Source: Acetobacteraceae bacterium B3987
GTDB taxonomy: Bacteria; Pseudomonadota; Alphaproteobacteria; Acetobacterales; Acetobacteraceae
Direction of reading: 5' to 3'
DNA length: 64,000 nt
Assembly (NCBI GenBank): GCA_026537415.1
Contig: JAFNMF010000001.1
Span: 427,572 to 491,571, forward strand
Position 1 is the first letter of the stretch, and each line of letters starts with the position of its first letter. The notes beneath the pieces are model-generated. The model had not been told where the DNA came from and made no database searches. It saw only the letters and a list, made by a program, of their open reading frames with translations. A program made the position numbers and the translations under genes. Shown one piece after another: positions 43,877-52,822 of this stretch.

Positions 43877-45172
43877 TCAGGAAGCTGTGTGCTTCTTTTC
43901 CTGTTCTTTAATGAACTGGCGAGCTTCTGGTGATACTGTTAGGGTCATGGTCAGACCGGCTGCTAGAAGATAGATGATGGCGAATGTCCAGATGACATAG
44001 GACATCCCGACACCGAAAATCATTTCACAGAGTGAGACGATAGCTGGACCAACCCAAGTTGAAGCACCGGCCCCTAGTCCGAGAATGGAGAGAGCAGCGG
44101 CTTTTTCTCGTGGGCATATTTGCGGCATCAGGCCGGAGAGAGGGACGAAAGCGGCAATGGATGCTCCATAGAGAACACCAACCACAGCGGCTGCTGCAAA
44201 ATTGCCCGGATACCAAAGCGGCACATAGTAGAAGAGGGGGATTGAGATAAACCCGCCAACGCCTCCGAATGCCGCAACGACAAAGCGATAACCAATTTTA
44301 TCAGCGATCATGCCGGAGATTAGATTGACGATGATATTGCTCAGGAAGATGAGCGACAGAAGATTGAGCCATTGCCCCAGTGTGAAGCCAAGGTGATCGA
44401 CAAAGAAGCCCGGCATGATGGCCAGAAAAGCATATTCCGAAGAGGTATCGACAGTACGCACGATCCCGGCAATGAGGGTTTTAGGTTCTCGCCAGATGAT
44501 GCTGATAGAGCCTAAAAATATCTGTCTGGCTGGCACATCGGCGGGGAGGAGGCGACGGTTGCCGGTTGGTTCTTTGGTGAAGAGCAGGGCCATGAGACCC
44601 CCAAGCACAACAAGCCCAAGAGAGCACCAAAAGGTGTTGATTTCACCTAACGCTGGTATGGCGAAGCGGGCGAACTGGGAGCCCAGAGTTGGCAGACCGG
44701 CCGAGAAGGAGAACCAGAACCAGCCCGCAGCGGCTCCCAGCATGGATGTTGGCGTAGCAGCAGCAATCCAAACCAGAAAGCCATAAGCGAACAGAGGATA
44801 GGCAAATCCGCGCAGGGCGTAGAACGTTAGAATCCATGTGCTGTTATTGGGTGTCAGACCGAAGACCAGGAAGCAGACCTCCAGTACGGCCCATAGAGCT
44901 AGCCCGATCCACATGACTTTTTTTGGGCCCATGAGGTCGGATAATGGACCAGCAAACCACGCCGCAATCATCACGGTGATGCCGTAGAATGTGAAAAGCT
45001 CGTTGACGAAGCTCTGGGGGTGGCCGGTGTGAAGCATGAAAGTGTCAAGATACCCTGCCTCGACACCATCTCCGACCATGAAGAGGAGTTGTCCGAGAAA
45101 GGCCCAGAAAAGAGCGGCGGGTATGCCTATTTTTTCAAGAAAGTGCCGCTTGGTGTCTGGCTTGTCAGCCAT
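43877..45172 (-). CDS. MFS transporter, polyol permease type
   Basis: A 431-residue, 12-helix major facilitator. FLGQLLFMVGDGVEAGYLDT in helix 1 and DLMGPKKVMWIGLALW in loop 2-3 match the polyol permease family (ribitol/arabinitol transporters such as RbtT/DalT). A good site GGAGAG lies 6 nt before the ATG. The likely substrate is a sugar alcohol, fitting acetic acid bacteria, but no polyol dehydrogenase is adjacent. Confidence 0.85.
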   Translation of the reverse strand: MADKPDTKRHFLEKIGIPAALFWAFLGQLLFMVGDGVEAGYLDTFMLHTGHPQSFVNELFTFYGITVMIAAWFAGPLSDLMGPKKVMWIGLALWAVLEVCFLVFGLTPNNSTWILTFYALRGFAYPLFAYGFLVWIAAATPTSMLGAAAGWFWFSFSAGLPTLGSQFARFAIPALGEINTFWCSLGLVVLGGLMALLFTKEPTGNRRLLPADVPARQIFLGSISIIWREPKTLIAGIVRTVDTSSEYAFLAIMPGFFVDHLGFTLGQWLNLLSLIFLSNIIVNLISGMIADKIGYRFVVAAFGGVGGFISIPLFYYVPLWYPGNFAAAAVVGVLYGASIAAFVPLSGLMPQICPREKAAALSILGLGAGASTWVGPAIVSLCEMIFGVGMSYVIWTFAIIYLLAAGLTMTLTVSPEARQFIKEQEKKHTAS

Positions 45173-45624
45173 AGAAATCTCTCCATTTACTGTGAAAGGA
45201 AAAGAGGGAATTTTTATCCCCTATCCTCTCAGATGATTGACTGGCCTTACGAGAGTGCTCAGGCCTTTTAAATGATCATTCGTACGGGGGGAGCATTGTC
45301 ATTGTATCCTTAAAATAAGGAGACAATACGAGCCCCATACCGAAGAGGTAGATCTTTTATAACATAGAGGTAATTTTTTTTCAATTTCGCATAATTTCAG
45401 CCTGTTTATGGCTTATTCCCCGAGGTTTTTGAGTAAGTGTAACCTTATTCAAAACACCTATTTATAGATCACTTCTCTTTCTTAGTAAGATGGGGATTTT
45501 TTGGCATCTATTTCGATCTCATTTCGAAAAGGGATAGCGATAAGAAGTGAATTTTTTAGTTGCGAAAGAATGTCATTATCATTAGCGTCTCAAGAACAGA
45601 GCCAGATCAAAGGGCGAGGTTCGG
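45173..45624. other. AT-rich intergenic region with iron-box-like site
   Basis: About 450 bp without a gene between divergent transcription units. GTCATTATCATTAGC at 45,572-45,586 resembles a Fur box and lies about 40 bp before bfd. Nothing else is recognised. Confidence 0.45.
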
Positions 45625-45924
45625 ATGATTATATGTTCATGCAACGGTTTGTCTGACAGGGACGTACAGGCTGCCATCCAGGCCGGGGTTGTGAAAGTCT
45701 CTGAGGTTTATTCCACTCGTCAGTGTCAGGTGAAGTGCGGGAACTGTGTGAAGGGAGTAGCCTGCCTTCTGAAAGAAGCCAGACGAAAGAACTGCCCTTG
45801 TCCTACGACAGTCGCTCTTGAGCGGAGCTTGGCGGCTCAGGCCGTCAATAATGATGAGTTGATACAAAAAAAAAGAAGCCTCCCTGTAAGAGAGGCTTCT
45901 TTTCATACGCTCAGTAAAGTCTGA
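45625..45924 (+). CDS. bfd: Bacterioferritin-associated ferredoxin
   Basis: A 99-residue [2Fe-2S] protein that reduces the iron core of bacterioferritin to release iron. Ligands C4, C6, C38 and C41 (CSC...CGNC) occupy the same positions as in E. coli Bfd. It is longer than E. coli Bfd (64). The last ~18 codons run through an A9 tract and the terminator hairpin at 45,871-45,903, so the natural C-terminus may differ (see findings). It converges with bfr. Confidence 0.88.
   Translation: MIICSCNGLSDRDVQAAIQAGVVKVSEVYSTRQCQVKCGNCVKGVACLLKEARRKNCPCPTTVALERSLAAQAVNNDELIQKKRSLPVREASFHTLSKV
45871..45903. terminator. Bidirectional terminator bfd/bfr
   Basis: A 12-bp perfect stem AAAAGAAGCCTC/GAGGCTTCTTTT with a 9-nt loop. 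It lies inside the annotated bfd frame and just after the bfr stop. Confidence 0.88.
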
Positions 45925-45930
45925 TAGCGA

Positions 45931-46425
45931 TTAGTGACCGCTATTCTGGTCAGCACTTTCAGAGTTCAGAGTGATGTAACGCTCCAGACCGATCTGCTTG
46001 ATGAGATCAAGCTGTGTATCGATGAAGTCCTCGTGGGATTCTTCGTCTGCGAGAATACGGAAGAGCAGGTCACGGGACACGAAGTCACGGACGCTTTCGC
46101 AATAAGCAATGCCTTCACGGATTTTTTCAAGAGCCAGAGCCTCGACCTTCAGGTCGCATTCCAGAATCTCTTTGACGTTCTCGCCGATGTGAAGCGGGTT
46201 TAGGTGCTGGAGGTTCGGCAAACCACCGAGGAAGAGGATACGCTCGATCAGCCAGTCGGCATGACGCATTTCTTCGATGGACTCTTCATACTCCTTTTTA
46301 CCCAGCTTGGTAACGCCCCAGTGGTTCAGAGTGCGGGAGTGAAGGAAGTACTGATTGATAGCTGTCAGCTCGTTAGCAAGCTGAGCGTTGAGATATTCAA
46401 TAACTTTAGGGTCTTTTGCGGCCAT
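45931..46425 (-). CDS. bfr: Bacterioferritin
   Basis: A 164-residue iron-storage subunit (24-mer with heme). The ferroxidase ligands E19, E52, H55 and later E/H residues (DEESHEDF) are present, as is the heme-ligand Met at position 53 (EEMRHADWL). The start at 46,425 follows GGAGAG; the frame extends upstream to 46,470 without support. A perfect Fur-box-like palindrome lies about 115 bp upstream. Confidence 0.95.
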   Translation of the reverse strand: MAAKDPKVIEYLNAQLANELTAINQYFLHSRTLNHWGVTKLGKKEYEESIEEMRHADWLIERILFLGGLPNLQHLNPLHIGENVKEILECDLKVEALALEKIREGIAYCESVRDFVSRDLLFRILADEESHEDFIDTQLDLIKQIGLERYITLNSESADQNSGH

Positions 46426-46782
46426 GTTTCTCTCCATCGTATAAAACGTGAACTGTAGGAGTGTCTCCAACGGAGGTTGGTATAGTCTTCATCAGAATGG
46501 AGTGCAATAAAAAAATAGATAAACCATGTATTCGTACTTGATAATCATTATCATGAAGGGTTTTTGAAAAGGATTATCAACTTCATCAAAGAAGTACTTC
46601 TTATTATTCTTGGTTATTTCGATACATATTTAAGAACCCTATCATTCCTATAATTTTTTCTTTTTATTGGTTTCACCACCGGTGCTGGCCACTCATAGAA
46701 GAGGAACGGAGGAGGGTGCTTTACCGGAATCTTTTTGTTTGATACGCATAGAACATAGTTTCAGAAGGAAAGGATAAACCTA
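46426..46782. other. Intergenic region with Fur-box-like palindrome
   Basis: About 350 AT-rich bases between divergent bfr and the nitroreductase gene. It holds the 46,539-46,553 palindrome and a second half-site GATTATC at 46,573. No gene is supported. Confidence 0.55.
46539..46553. promoter_or_regulatory. Fur-box-like palindrome TGATAATCATTATCA
   Basis: A perfect 7-1-7 inverted repeat matching the classic Fur box core. It could control bfr, the nitroreductase gene or both. Confidence 0.7.
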
Positions 46783-47439
46783 ATGGACCTTCTTCATACG
46801 TTGAAAACACGCTACGCAACTAAGGCATACGATGCTGCACGGCGTATTCCAGAAGAAACAGTGACGCAGCTTTTGGCAGCTCTCCGTTACAGCCCGTCTT
46901 CGGTTAATGCTCAGCCGTGGCATTTCATTGTGGCGGATGACGAAGCTGGCAAGCAGCGTCTTGCGAAGGCGACCCCTGATGTTGGATCGTTAGCCTACAA
47001 CAGGCCAAAGATTTTGCAGGCTTCCCATGTTGTGGTGCTGTGTGCCCGTAATGAGCTGTCGGAAGCATATTTGACGGAAGTTCTGGATAAAGAAGAGCAG
47101 GACGGCCGATATGCTAGTAAGGCAGCTCGGGAAGGGTTTGCTGCTGCGCGTGCCAGTTATCTTCAACAGCATATTGACGCTGGGGATGTGGCCCAGTGGA
47201 ATCAGAAACAGGTCTATCTAGCGCAGGGGTTTCTACTACTTTCAGCTGGATTGCTTGGTGTAGATGCAACACCCCTTGAAGGCTTCCTGCCAGAGGTTAT
47301 TTCAGAAGAATTTGATCTGGAAAAGAAGGGGCTGACACCTTTGGTCATGGTTGCACTGGGTTATCATTCTGACAAAGATGGGAATGCTAACTTGCCGAAG
47401 TCTCGTCTAGCACCTGAGGCTATATTCTCAAAAGCCTAA
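46783..47439 (+). CDS. FMN-dependent NAD(P)H nitroreductase (NfsB-like)
   Basis: A 218-residue flavin nitroreductase, homologous along its length to E. coli NfsB: LKTRYATKAYDAARRIPEET, LRYSPSSVNAQPWHFIVADD, SHVVVLCARN and LEGFLPEVISEEFDLEKKGL. Oxygen-insensitive reduction of nitroaromatics or quinones is the family activity. AGAAGGAAAGGA precedes the ATG. Confidence 0.92.
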   Translation: MDLLHTLKTRYATKAYDAARRIPEETVTQLLAALRYSPSSVNAQPWHFIVADDEAGKQRLAKATPDVGSLAYNRPKILQASHVVVLCARNELSEAYLTEVLDKEEQDGRYASKAAREGFAAARASYLQQHIDAGDVAQWNQKQVYLAQGFLLLSAGLLGVDATPLEGFLPEVISEEFDLEKKGLTPLVMVALGYHSDKDGNANLPKSRLAPEAIFSKA

Positions 47440-47552
47440 AGACGTCCTATCTATCGGAGGGGATTATCACCCCTCTGGTAGAGGTAAAAACAGCCCCAAA
47501 ATACGTACTTCAGAACGTGATACTAAGAGGGGATATTTTCATTTTTGGGAAG

Positions 47553-47643
47553 TGGCGGAGAGAGAGGGATTCGAACCCTCGGTACGCTATTAACGTACAC
47601 ACGCTTTCCAAGCGTGCGCCTTAAGCCGCTCGGCCATCTCTCC
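47553..47643 (-). tRNA. tRNA-Ser (anticodon GGA)
   Basis: A class II tRNA with encoded CCA on the minus strand: acceptor GGAGAGA/TCTCTCC, anticodon loop TTGGAAA in stem CACGC/GCGTG, long variable arm and T loop TTCGAAT. Confidence 0.95.
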
Positions 47644-47667
47644 GCAAGCGATGAGGGGACAATATCA

Positions 47668-48321
47668 TTATTCCCCGGAAGTGCAAGCCCTTTTCTGAGA
47701 ATTTTTTACAAATTTTTCAATAAGAAGAGCTGACTTAATGCCGGGAGCCTCTTCAACGCCTGATGAGACATCAACTGCTGGAGCGTTGCTGACCTGTATT
47801 GCCTTACTGACATTATCGGGTGTTAGTCCACCGGCCAGAAGCCACGGAGCTGGGGCTTGCCATCGGCTCGTCAGCTTCCAGTCAAAAGTACGACCTAGCC
47901 CTCCGGGGCGGGTATCGCCTTTCTGAGCTGGAGCCTCGATGACGTAGCCGTCTAGGGAAGCAGAGACGGGCAGGTCATCTTGTTGCGCTATGCCACGGGC
48001 AAGCCAGACTGACCGCCCCGTCCGTGCTTTTAGGGAAAGAGCTGTGGCTTCGTCTGTGTAAAGTTGCAGGATATCCAGAGGAACATGTTTCAGCACCTCT
48101 GCAATCTGGTCATATGTCGGCTTAACAAAGAGTCCGACACGAAATGGGCCATTCTGGGCAGGGGCTGGAATAGCTGCATGGAGTTGAGCTGCCTGCTCTG
48201 GGTGAACGCAACGGGGAGAGGCAGGGTGAAAAACTAATCCTACCCAACGCACACCCAGCGTAGCGCAGGCCTTCATATCTTCAGCACGTGTCAGACCGCA
48301 GATTTTGACGTCAATAGTCAC
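47668..48321 (-). CDS. trpF: Phosphoribosylanthranilate isomerase
   Basis: A 217-residue TIM-barrel enzyme of tryptophan biosynthesis. KICGLTRAEDMKACATLGVR at the start, LLAGGLTPDNVSKAI and PAVDVSSGVEEAPGIKS at the end are diagnostic. It overlaps pyrF by 4 bp. Confidence 0.96.
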   Translation of the reverse strand: MTIDVKICGLTRAEDMKACATLGVRWVGLVFHPASPRCVHPEQAAQLHAAIPAPAQNGPFRVGLFVKPTYDQIAEVLKHVPLDILQLYTDEATALSLKARTGRSVWLARGIAQQDDLPVSASLDGYVIEAPAQKGDTRPGGLGRTFDWKLTSRWQAPAPWLLAGGLTPDNVSKAIQVSNAPAVDVSSGVEEAPGIKSALLIEKFVKNSQKRACTSGE

Positions 48322-49037
48322 GAAGCGACGGCCCGTAATTCATCTTGAATGGCCTGCGCTGCGGCAGCGGGGTCATTCGCCCGGGTGATGGGGCGACCAA
48401 CTACGATCCAGTCTGCTCCGGCCTGTGCAGCTTGTGTCGGTGTCATGATACGTTTCTGATCGTCTGTACTACTGCCAGCAGGTCGGATGCCGGGCACAAT
48501 CAGTTCCGGCCCATCGCCCAGAGCGTCACGTAGTGCTGTGATTTCGTGAGCGGAGCAGACCAATCCATCCGCACCGGCACGAATGGCCATCCGTCCCAGA
48601 CGGACCACCTCCTCCAACGGCGTGGCGTTGATACCGATTTCAGCAAGGCTCTGTTCGTTCATGCTTGTCAGTACAGTTACAGCAAGCAGTTTGGGGCGTT
48701 TTTTATCATTGTTGAAGGCGTCTTCCAATACAGCACGGGAGCGGCTGATCATTTCAGCACCGCCGAGCGCATGGATGGTCATCAGGCTTGGCTTGATGGG
48801 GGTTAATGCCTTCAGGCCAGAAGCGACCGTATTGGGAATGTCATGTAGCTTCAGGTCGAGAAACAGATCCTGCTGAGCCCCTAGAGCCTTTACGGCATCC
48901 AGCCCGCAGGCGTAAGTGAATTCCAGTCCCAGTTTAATGGCGTCAACTTTGCCATCAAGCGCAGTCGCCCAATGCAGGGCTTGGTCGTAAGAGGCTGTGT
49001 CCAGTGCGGCAATGAGACGGGTGCGATGAGCAGGCAT
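48318..49037 (-). CDS. pyrF: Orotidine 5'-phosphate decarboxylase
   Basis: A 239-residue TIM-barrel enzyme making UMP. LIAALDTASYDQALHWATAL, the catalytic DLKLHDIPNTVASGLK (Lys-Asp array) and IVPGIRPAGSSTDDQKR are present. It lies 12 bp after the lapA-like gene, a conserved alpha-proteobacterial cluster. Confidence 0.96.
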   Translation of the reverse strand: MPAHRTRLIAALDTASYDQALHWATALDGKVDAIKLGLEFTYACGLDAVKALGAQQDLFLDLKLHDIPNTVASGLKALTPIKPSLMTIHALGGAEMISRSRAVLEDAFNNDKKRPKLLAVTVLTSMNEQSLAEIGINATPLEEVVRLGRMAIRAGADGLVCSAHEITALRDALGDGPELIVPGIRPAGSSTDDQKRIMTPTQAAQAGADWIVVGRPITRANDPAAAAQAIQDELRAVAS

Positions 49038-49049
49038 AGGGATAAGATC

Positions 49050-49382
49050 TTATTTCTGTGAGGGAAGCTGGGGGGTTTCTGTGGTTGGTGTAGCACTGCT
49101 GGTTTTGAGCTGGTCCAGACGTTGATGAAGTTCAATCAGTTGTTTTTGGGAACTGCGAAGCTGTGATTCGGCTTTGCGGGCGCGACGGCGTTGACGCAGC
49201 TCACCGGTCAGGCCAAGTAGAAGACCCAACACGAGGGAAGGGACGGCAAGAAAAGCGATAAGTTTCCCCATTTTGGTGGAGAAACCGAATGATGCCAGCC
49301 AGACGGTTGCATCATCCAGATTGCTCATGGCGAAAATGGCCGTGAAGGCCAGGAACAGAACGATAATCAAAAGGCGAATCAT
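49050..49382 (-). CDS. LapA-domain (DUF1049) membrane protein
   Basis: A 110-residue inner-membrane protein with two helices (LLIIVLFLAFTAIFAMSNLD; LIAFLAVPSLVLGLLLG) and a charged coiled-coil tail. LapA proteins in enterics regulate LPS assembly with LapB. First gene of the lapA-pyrF-trpF unit. Confidence 0.82.
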   Translation of the reverse strand: MIRLLIIVLFLAFTAIFAMSNLDDATVWLASFGFSTKMGKLIAFLAVPSLVLGLLLGLTGELRQRRRARKAESQLRSSQKQLIELHQRLDQLKTSSATPTTETPQLPSQK

Positions 49383-49618
49383 GAAGATTGCTCCTATCCT
49401 GCCTCATGGTAGCGTCCGGGACGGACCAAGAGGGGGATGAAGAATGCTGTTGAATGTTATTTGCGGACTTTAGAAGAACTCTTTCATTCTGTCATCCATG
49501 GGTTTTAGCTTTACATGATGCCGCTACAGGGTGGAGGTGTTATCCTCCCTAAAAGTAAGAAACTCTGGTATGGCCACTTGGGCGTTATCCTCATGATGGA
49601 AGGGCTTGTGGGAATAAA

Positions 49619-52600
49619 ATGAACACGGACGGGACCTTTTTCGAAGCAGTTGTAGACGATCAGGCAAGGGCTCCTGTCTGGTGTGAATTTGATGCTGCAT
49701 GGTATCGCCGCCGTTATGCTCACCAGTTGGCAGAATCAGGATCTACCTGGACTGATAATCAGCTTGCTGAAAAATGGCAGAAGCATGAAGAAAAAGAGGG
49801 TACGTCTCCTAATAGATATTTCGATGAAGAATGGTATCTGAAAGTATATCCCGATGTCCGACGGGGTGTGCAGGAGAAAGGTATTTTTCAGAGTGGCTTC
49901 CAACATTATGCGGATGTTGGGTATCAGAGCTGTGCAGGCCATTGGCTTTTTTTGGCTGAATATTATCTCAGAGAAAACACCGATTATAGCCTTCGGGCCA
50001 TGCGTGAGGCCGGCTATGTCAACGCTTATGACCACTTTCTCCGTGTAGGAGATTATGGGTTTCGTTCGCCCCATTTTTTGTTTGATGCCGAGCTTTTTAT
50101 TCGTGAATGTTTAAGAGAGAATATTCCGTTCGATCCTTCACAGGGGGCGTTCAGCCAGTATCTGTCTCTTGAAAATTCTGACATGAGAACGGTTAGGACA
50201 TCATGGTATTTTGACCCTGTCTGGTATCTTGAGCGTTATCCTGAGGTTGCTACTTTAATTAATGATGGGGCGTTTATAAGCCCTCTCCATCACTATATGG
50301 TCTGTGACAATCCGAAGGATTATGATCCGAACCCATATTTTGATGAATCGTATTATCTGGCACAAAATTCTGACGTTGCGGAGGCTGTAAGAGACGGGGT
50401 GTTCCGCAATGGCTATGCCCATTTCATACGGGCAGGTATTGATGAACAACGTAGCCCGTCTGCGGACCTGGATTTTCGGTCTTTTGTGGCGACACTGGAT
50501 TTGCCGCATGCGCTCAACTTGGCCCATGTTGATAATCCCTTTCTGCTTTGGGTTCTACGACAGGAAGGCCAGGTAAATGCGGATACGCCTGAGATATCCG
50601 TGACAGCAGCCAATAAGCTGGCATTGCAGAAGGTGAAGGCAAGTCTGCCTTCTCTTTTCCGGTGTCCGTTGAGATTTGTTCAACAGGCACGACCGCAGCT
50701 AAGTGTTGTTTTGTTCTCAGAGGGTAATTACCTGCTTGATATTGCCACGCTGACCTCCCTTCATACACAGGGTATTCCTGACTTACAGGTTATCGTGGTG
50801 GGCACAGGAAATGCTTTGTCTCGGCAGCGACTAGATCAGGCTGTTGAAGGGTTGCAGCATATTGTCAGTGATAAACTCCTGTCTCAGGTGCAGCAGCTGC
50901 AACGGGCTATGCCTCTCCTTGCGGGAGAGCGTATTTTGTTGCTGGAATCTGGCGTGCAGCTTCTGCCAATGGCACTGCCTACGGCTCTGACCTCCATGAT
51001 GGAGGAGGGAACCGAAGGAACTGGCAAACTTCTGACAAGCATCAATACTGTGCTTGAGACAGGAAGTGCTGTGTGGCGTGACGGCAGTATTACCTGCCAT
51101 GGACGGGGAGAGAAGGCACAGGCGCAGTCTGTTAGCTTTCAGAGGATTGTGGAAGCTGTACAGGGAGGAATGCTGTTCTGCCATCGTAAGGGGATGGAAG
51201 AAGCCTTGCACTATCTGGATGGGTATAAGGCGGAGCCGTTCTTTTCTTGTTTTTCCATCGCATTGAGGGCTATGGGAAAAACTCTGTCATATTGGCCTAC
51301 AGTTCAGGCCAAAATGCTGAACACCACGCCGGAGAGTTATACAGGCCGGACCATAGAAAAAGACGCATTGCGACGACTGTTTCCTGTTTTTCTACCCGGA
51401 CATGCCATTGCAGGGGGAGGCGTTAAAACGGGGAAAAGTTACCGTCCTCTTGTCATGATGGTGTTCCCCCATCTGCCACGTTTGGTTGAGGGGGGGCCGA
51501 CGCAGCGTATCATGCAGCAGATTGAGGCCTTCCGCTGGCTAGGGTGGCGTGTTCTTGTTGTCGGGCTGGATCGGAGGCATGAAGATCGGTTGGTTGTTCC
51601 CCATGATTATCCAGCTGATGTGGAGTGCTGGCGAGGTATAGAGGATTTCTCATCCTTCTTGCGGGAATGGCAGGCCGACATGAAGATGCTCTGGCTTAGT
51701 GGGACACAGGTTCTCTCTCGTCTTGGTCCCATCCTTGCTACAGGAGATTTTTCTGTTCAGGATAGACTAATCGTTCTGGATATTGTCAATCAGGATGGCA
51801 CAGCCCTTAAGGCTGCGGAGGAACATCTGCGGCGTCTAGTTGGTGTGGTAGATGAGCCAGCCCGCCTTATGAAGGAGGCTCAGAAGGAGCTGGAATATGC
51901 TTGGCTCTGTCAGGGAATTGTAACAGGCGATGAGCAGACGACCGCATTACTGCATAGGCTAGGCTATGGTACTGTAACGTATCTTCCTTATGCCGTTTCT
52001 TCTCGACAGTTGGGGAAGGATGACGAATTCAGTCAGCGTCAGGGTATTTTGTTCCCTCTGTCTATCTATCGTGCTGGAGACGCCGGGCATGATGGCTTTG
52101 ATTGGTTCTGCCTCTCTGTCATGCCATACCTACAACGTCACTTCGATGCGCAGCCCTCTATCGGCATTGGAGGGTATCATCATCCTTTAGTTGATTTGGG
52201 CTTCTATGAGTGTTTGGCACCGCTGGATGGACTGGCTGAGATGGATACGCTGTCGAGCATGATGGATCGATGCCGTATCCTTATGGATCCGTCACGGGTT
52301 CTGACGACACAGGCCACGGAAATATTGGAAGCTGCAGGTCGTGGTGTACCGGCTGTATTGAACAGCGTTCAGATGGAACGTCTTGGTTGGAAAGATGGAG
52401 AAGAAGCGTTGGATGGCGGGTTTAATGATCCGCAACGCTTCGCTGAACAAATCATCCGTCTTTATGAAGAACCGCAGCTTTGGAGCAAAATACGCCATAA
52501 AGCGCATAATACGGTGCGAGAAAGACATGGCCATGCTCGCCTGCATGAGGTGTTCGGGCAGTTTATTGAGACGTTGTTGAATAGACCCGCCACGATGGAA

Positions 52601-52822
52601 CGACCTTTCAGAGATGTAGGTAAATTGCAACGCCGGTCTTTTGCACCAGCCCCCTTGCGCATTGTGTTGAAGCCAAGTGGAGGGGGGGCATCTTCTGCTG
52701 GAAGAGACGGAGAAGAGCTTGAAGAGGGGCAGGAAGACGAATTTATGCCACTTCCTACCCGTCTGGGTGTGACATTACCGGAGGAGCAGCAGGGCCAGAG
52801 GGAGTATGCTGAAAATGAATGA
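49619..52822 (+). CDS. Large glycosyltransferase with N-terminal YPDV-type repeats
   Basis: A 1067-residue protein. The first ~280 residues hold about six imperfect repeats of the form FDxxWYLxxYPDV (FDEEWYLKVYPDVRRGV, FDPVWYLERYPEVATL, FDESYYLAQNSDVAEAV). Such modules precede glycosyltransferases in surface-polysaccharide proteins. A middle region follows, then a GT-B-type glycosyltransferase domain (about 625-1000) with PHLPRLVEGGPTQRIMQQIE and a donor-side ILEAAGRGVPAVLNS. The tail is acidic. It overlaps the M20 gene by 17 bp. Confidence 0.8.
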   Translation: MNTDGTFFEAVVDDQARAPVWCEFDAAWYRRRYAHQLAESGSTWTDNQLAEKWQKHEEKEGTSPNRYFDEEWYLKVYPDVRRGVQEKGIFQSGFQHYADVGYQSCAGHWLFLAEYYLRENTDYSLRAMREAGYVNAYDHFLRVGDYGFRSPHFLFDAELFIRECLRENIPFDPSQGAFSQYLSLENSDMRTVRTSWYFDPVWYLERYPEVATLINDGAFISPLHHYMVCDNPKDYDPNPYFDESYYLAQNSDVAEAVRDGVFRNGYAHFIRAGIDEQRSPSADLDFRSFVATLDLPHALNLAHVDNPFLLWVLRQEGQVNADTPEISVTAANKLALQKVKASLPSLFRCPLRFVQQARPQLSVVLFSEGNYLLDIATLTSLHTQGIPDLQVIVVGTGNALSRQRLDQAVEGLQHIVSDKLLSQVQQLQRAMPLLAGERILLLESGVQLLPMALPTALTSMMEEGTEGTGKLLTSINTVLETGSAVWRDGSITCHGRGEKAQAQSVSFQRIVEAVQGGMLFCHRKGMEEALHYLDGYKAEPFFSCFSIALRAMGKTLSYWPTVQAKMLNTTPESYTGRTIEKDALRRLFPVFLPGHAIAGGGVKTGKSYRPLVMMVFPHLPRLVEGGPTQRIMQQIEAFRWLGWRVLVVGLDRRHEDRLVVPHDYPADVECWRGIEDFSSFLREWQADMKMLWLSGTQVLSRLGPILATGDFSVQDRLIVLDIVNQDGTALKAAEEHLRRLVGVVDEPARLMKEAQKELEYAWLCQGIVTGDEQTTALLHRLGYGTVTYLPYAVSSRQLGKDDEFSQRQGILFPLSIYRAGDAGHDGFDWFCLSVMPYLQRHFDAQPSIGIGGYHHPLVDLGFYECLAPLDGLAEMDTLSSMMDRCRILMDPSRVLTTQATEILEAAGRGVPAVLNSVQMERLGWKDGEEALDGGFNDPQRFAEQIIRLYEEPQLWSKIRHKAHNTVRERHGHARLHEVFGQFIETLLNRPATMERPFRDVGKLQRRSFAPAPLRIVLKPSGGGASSAGRDGEELEEGQEDEFMPLPTRLGVTLPEEQQGQREYAENE

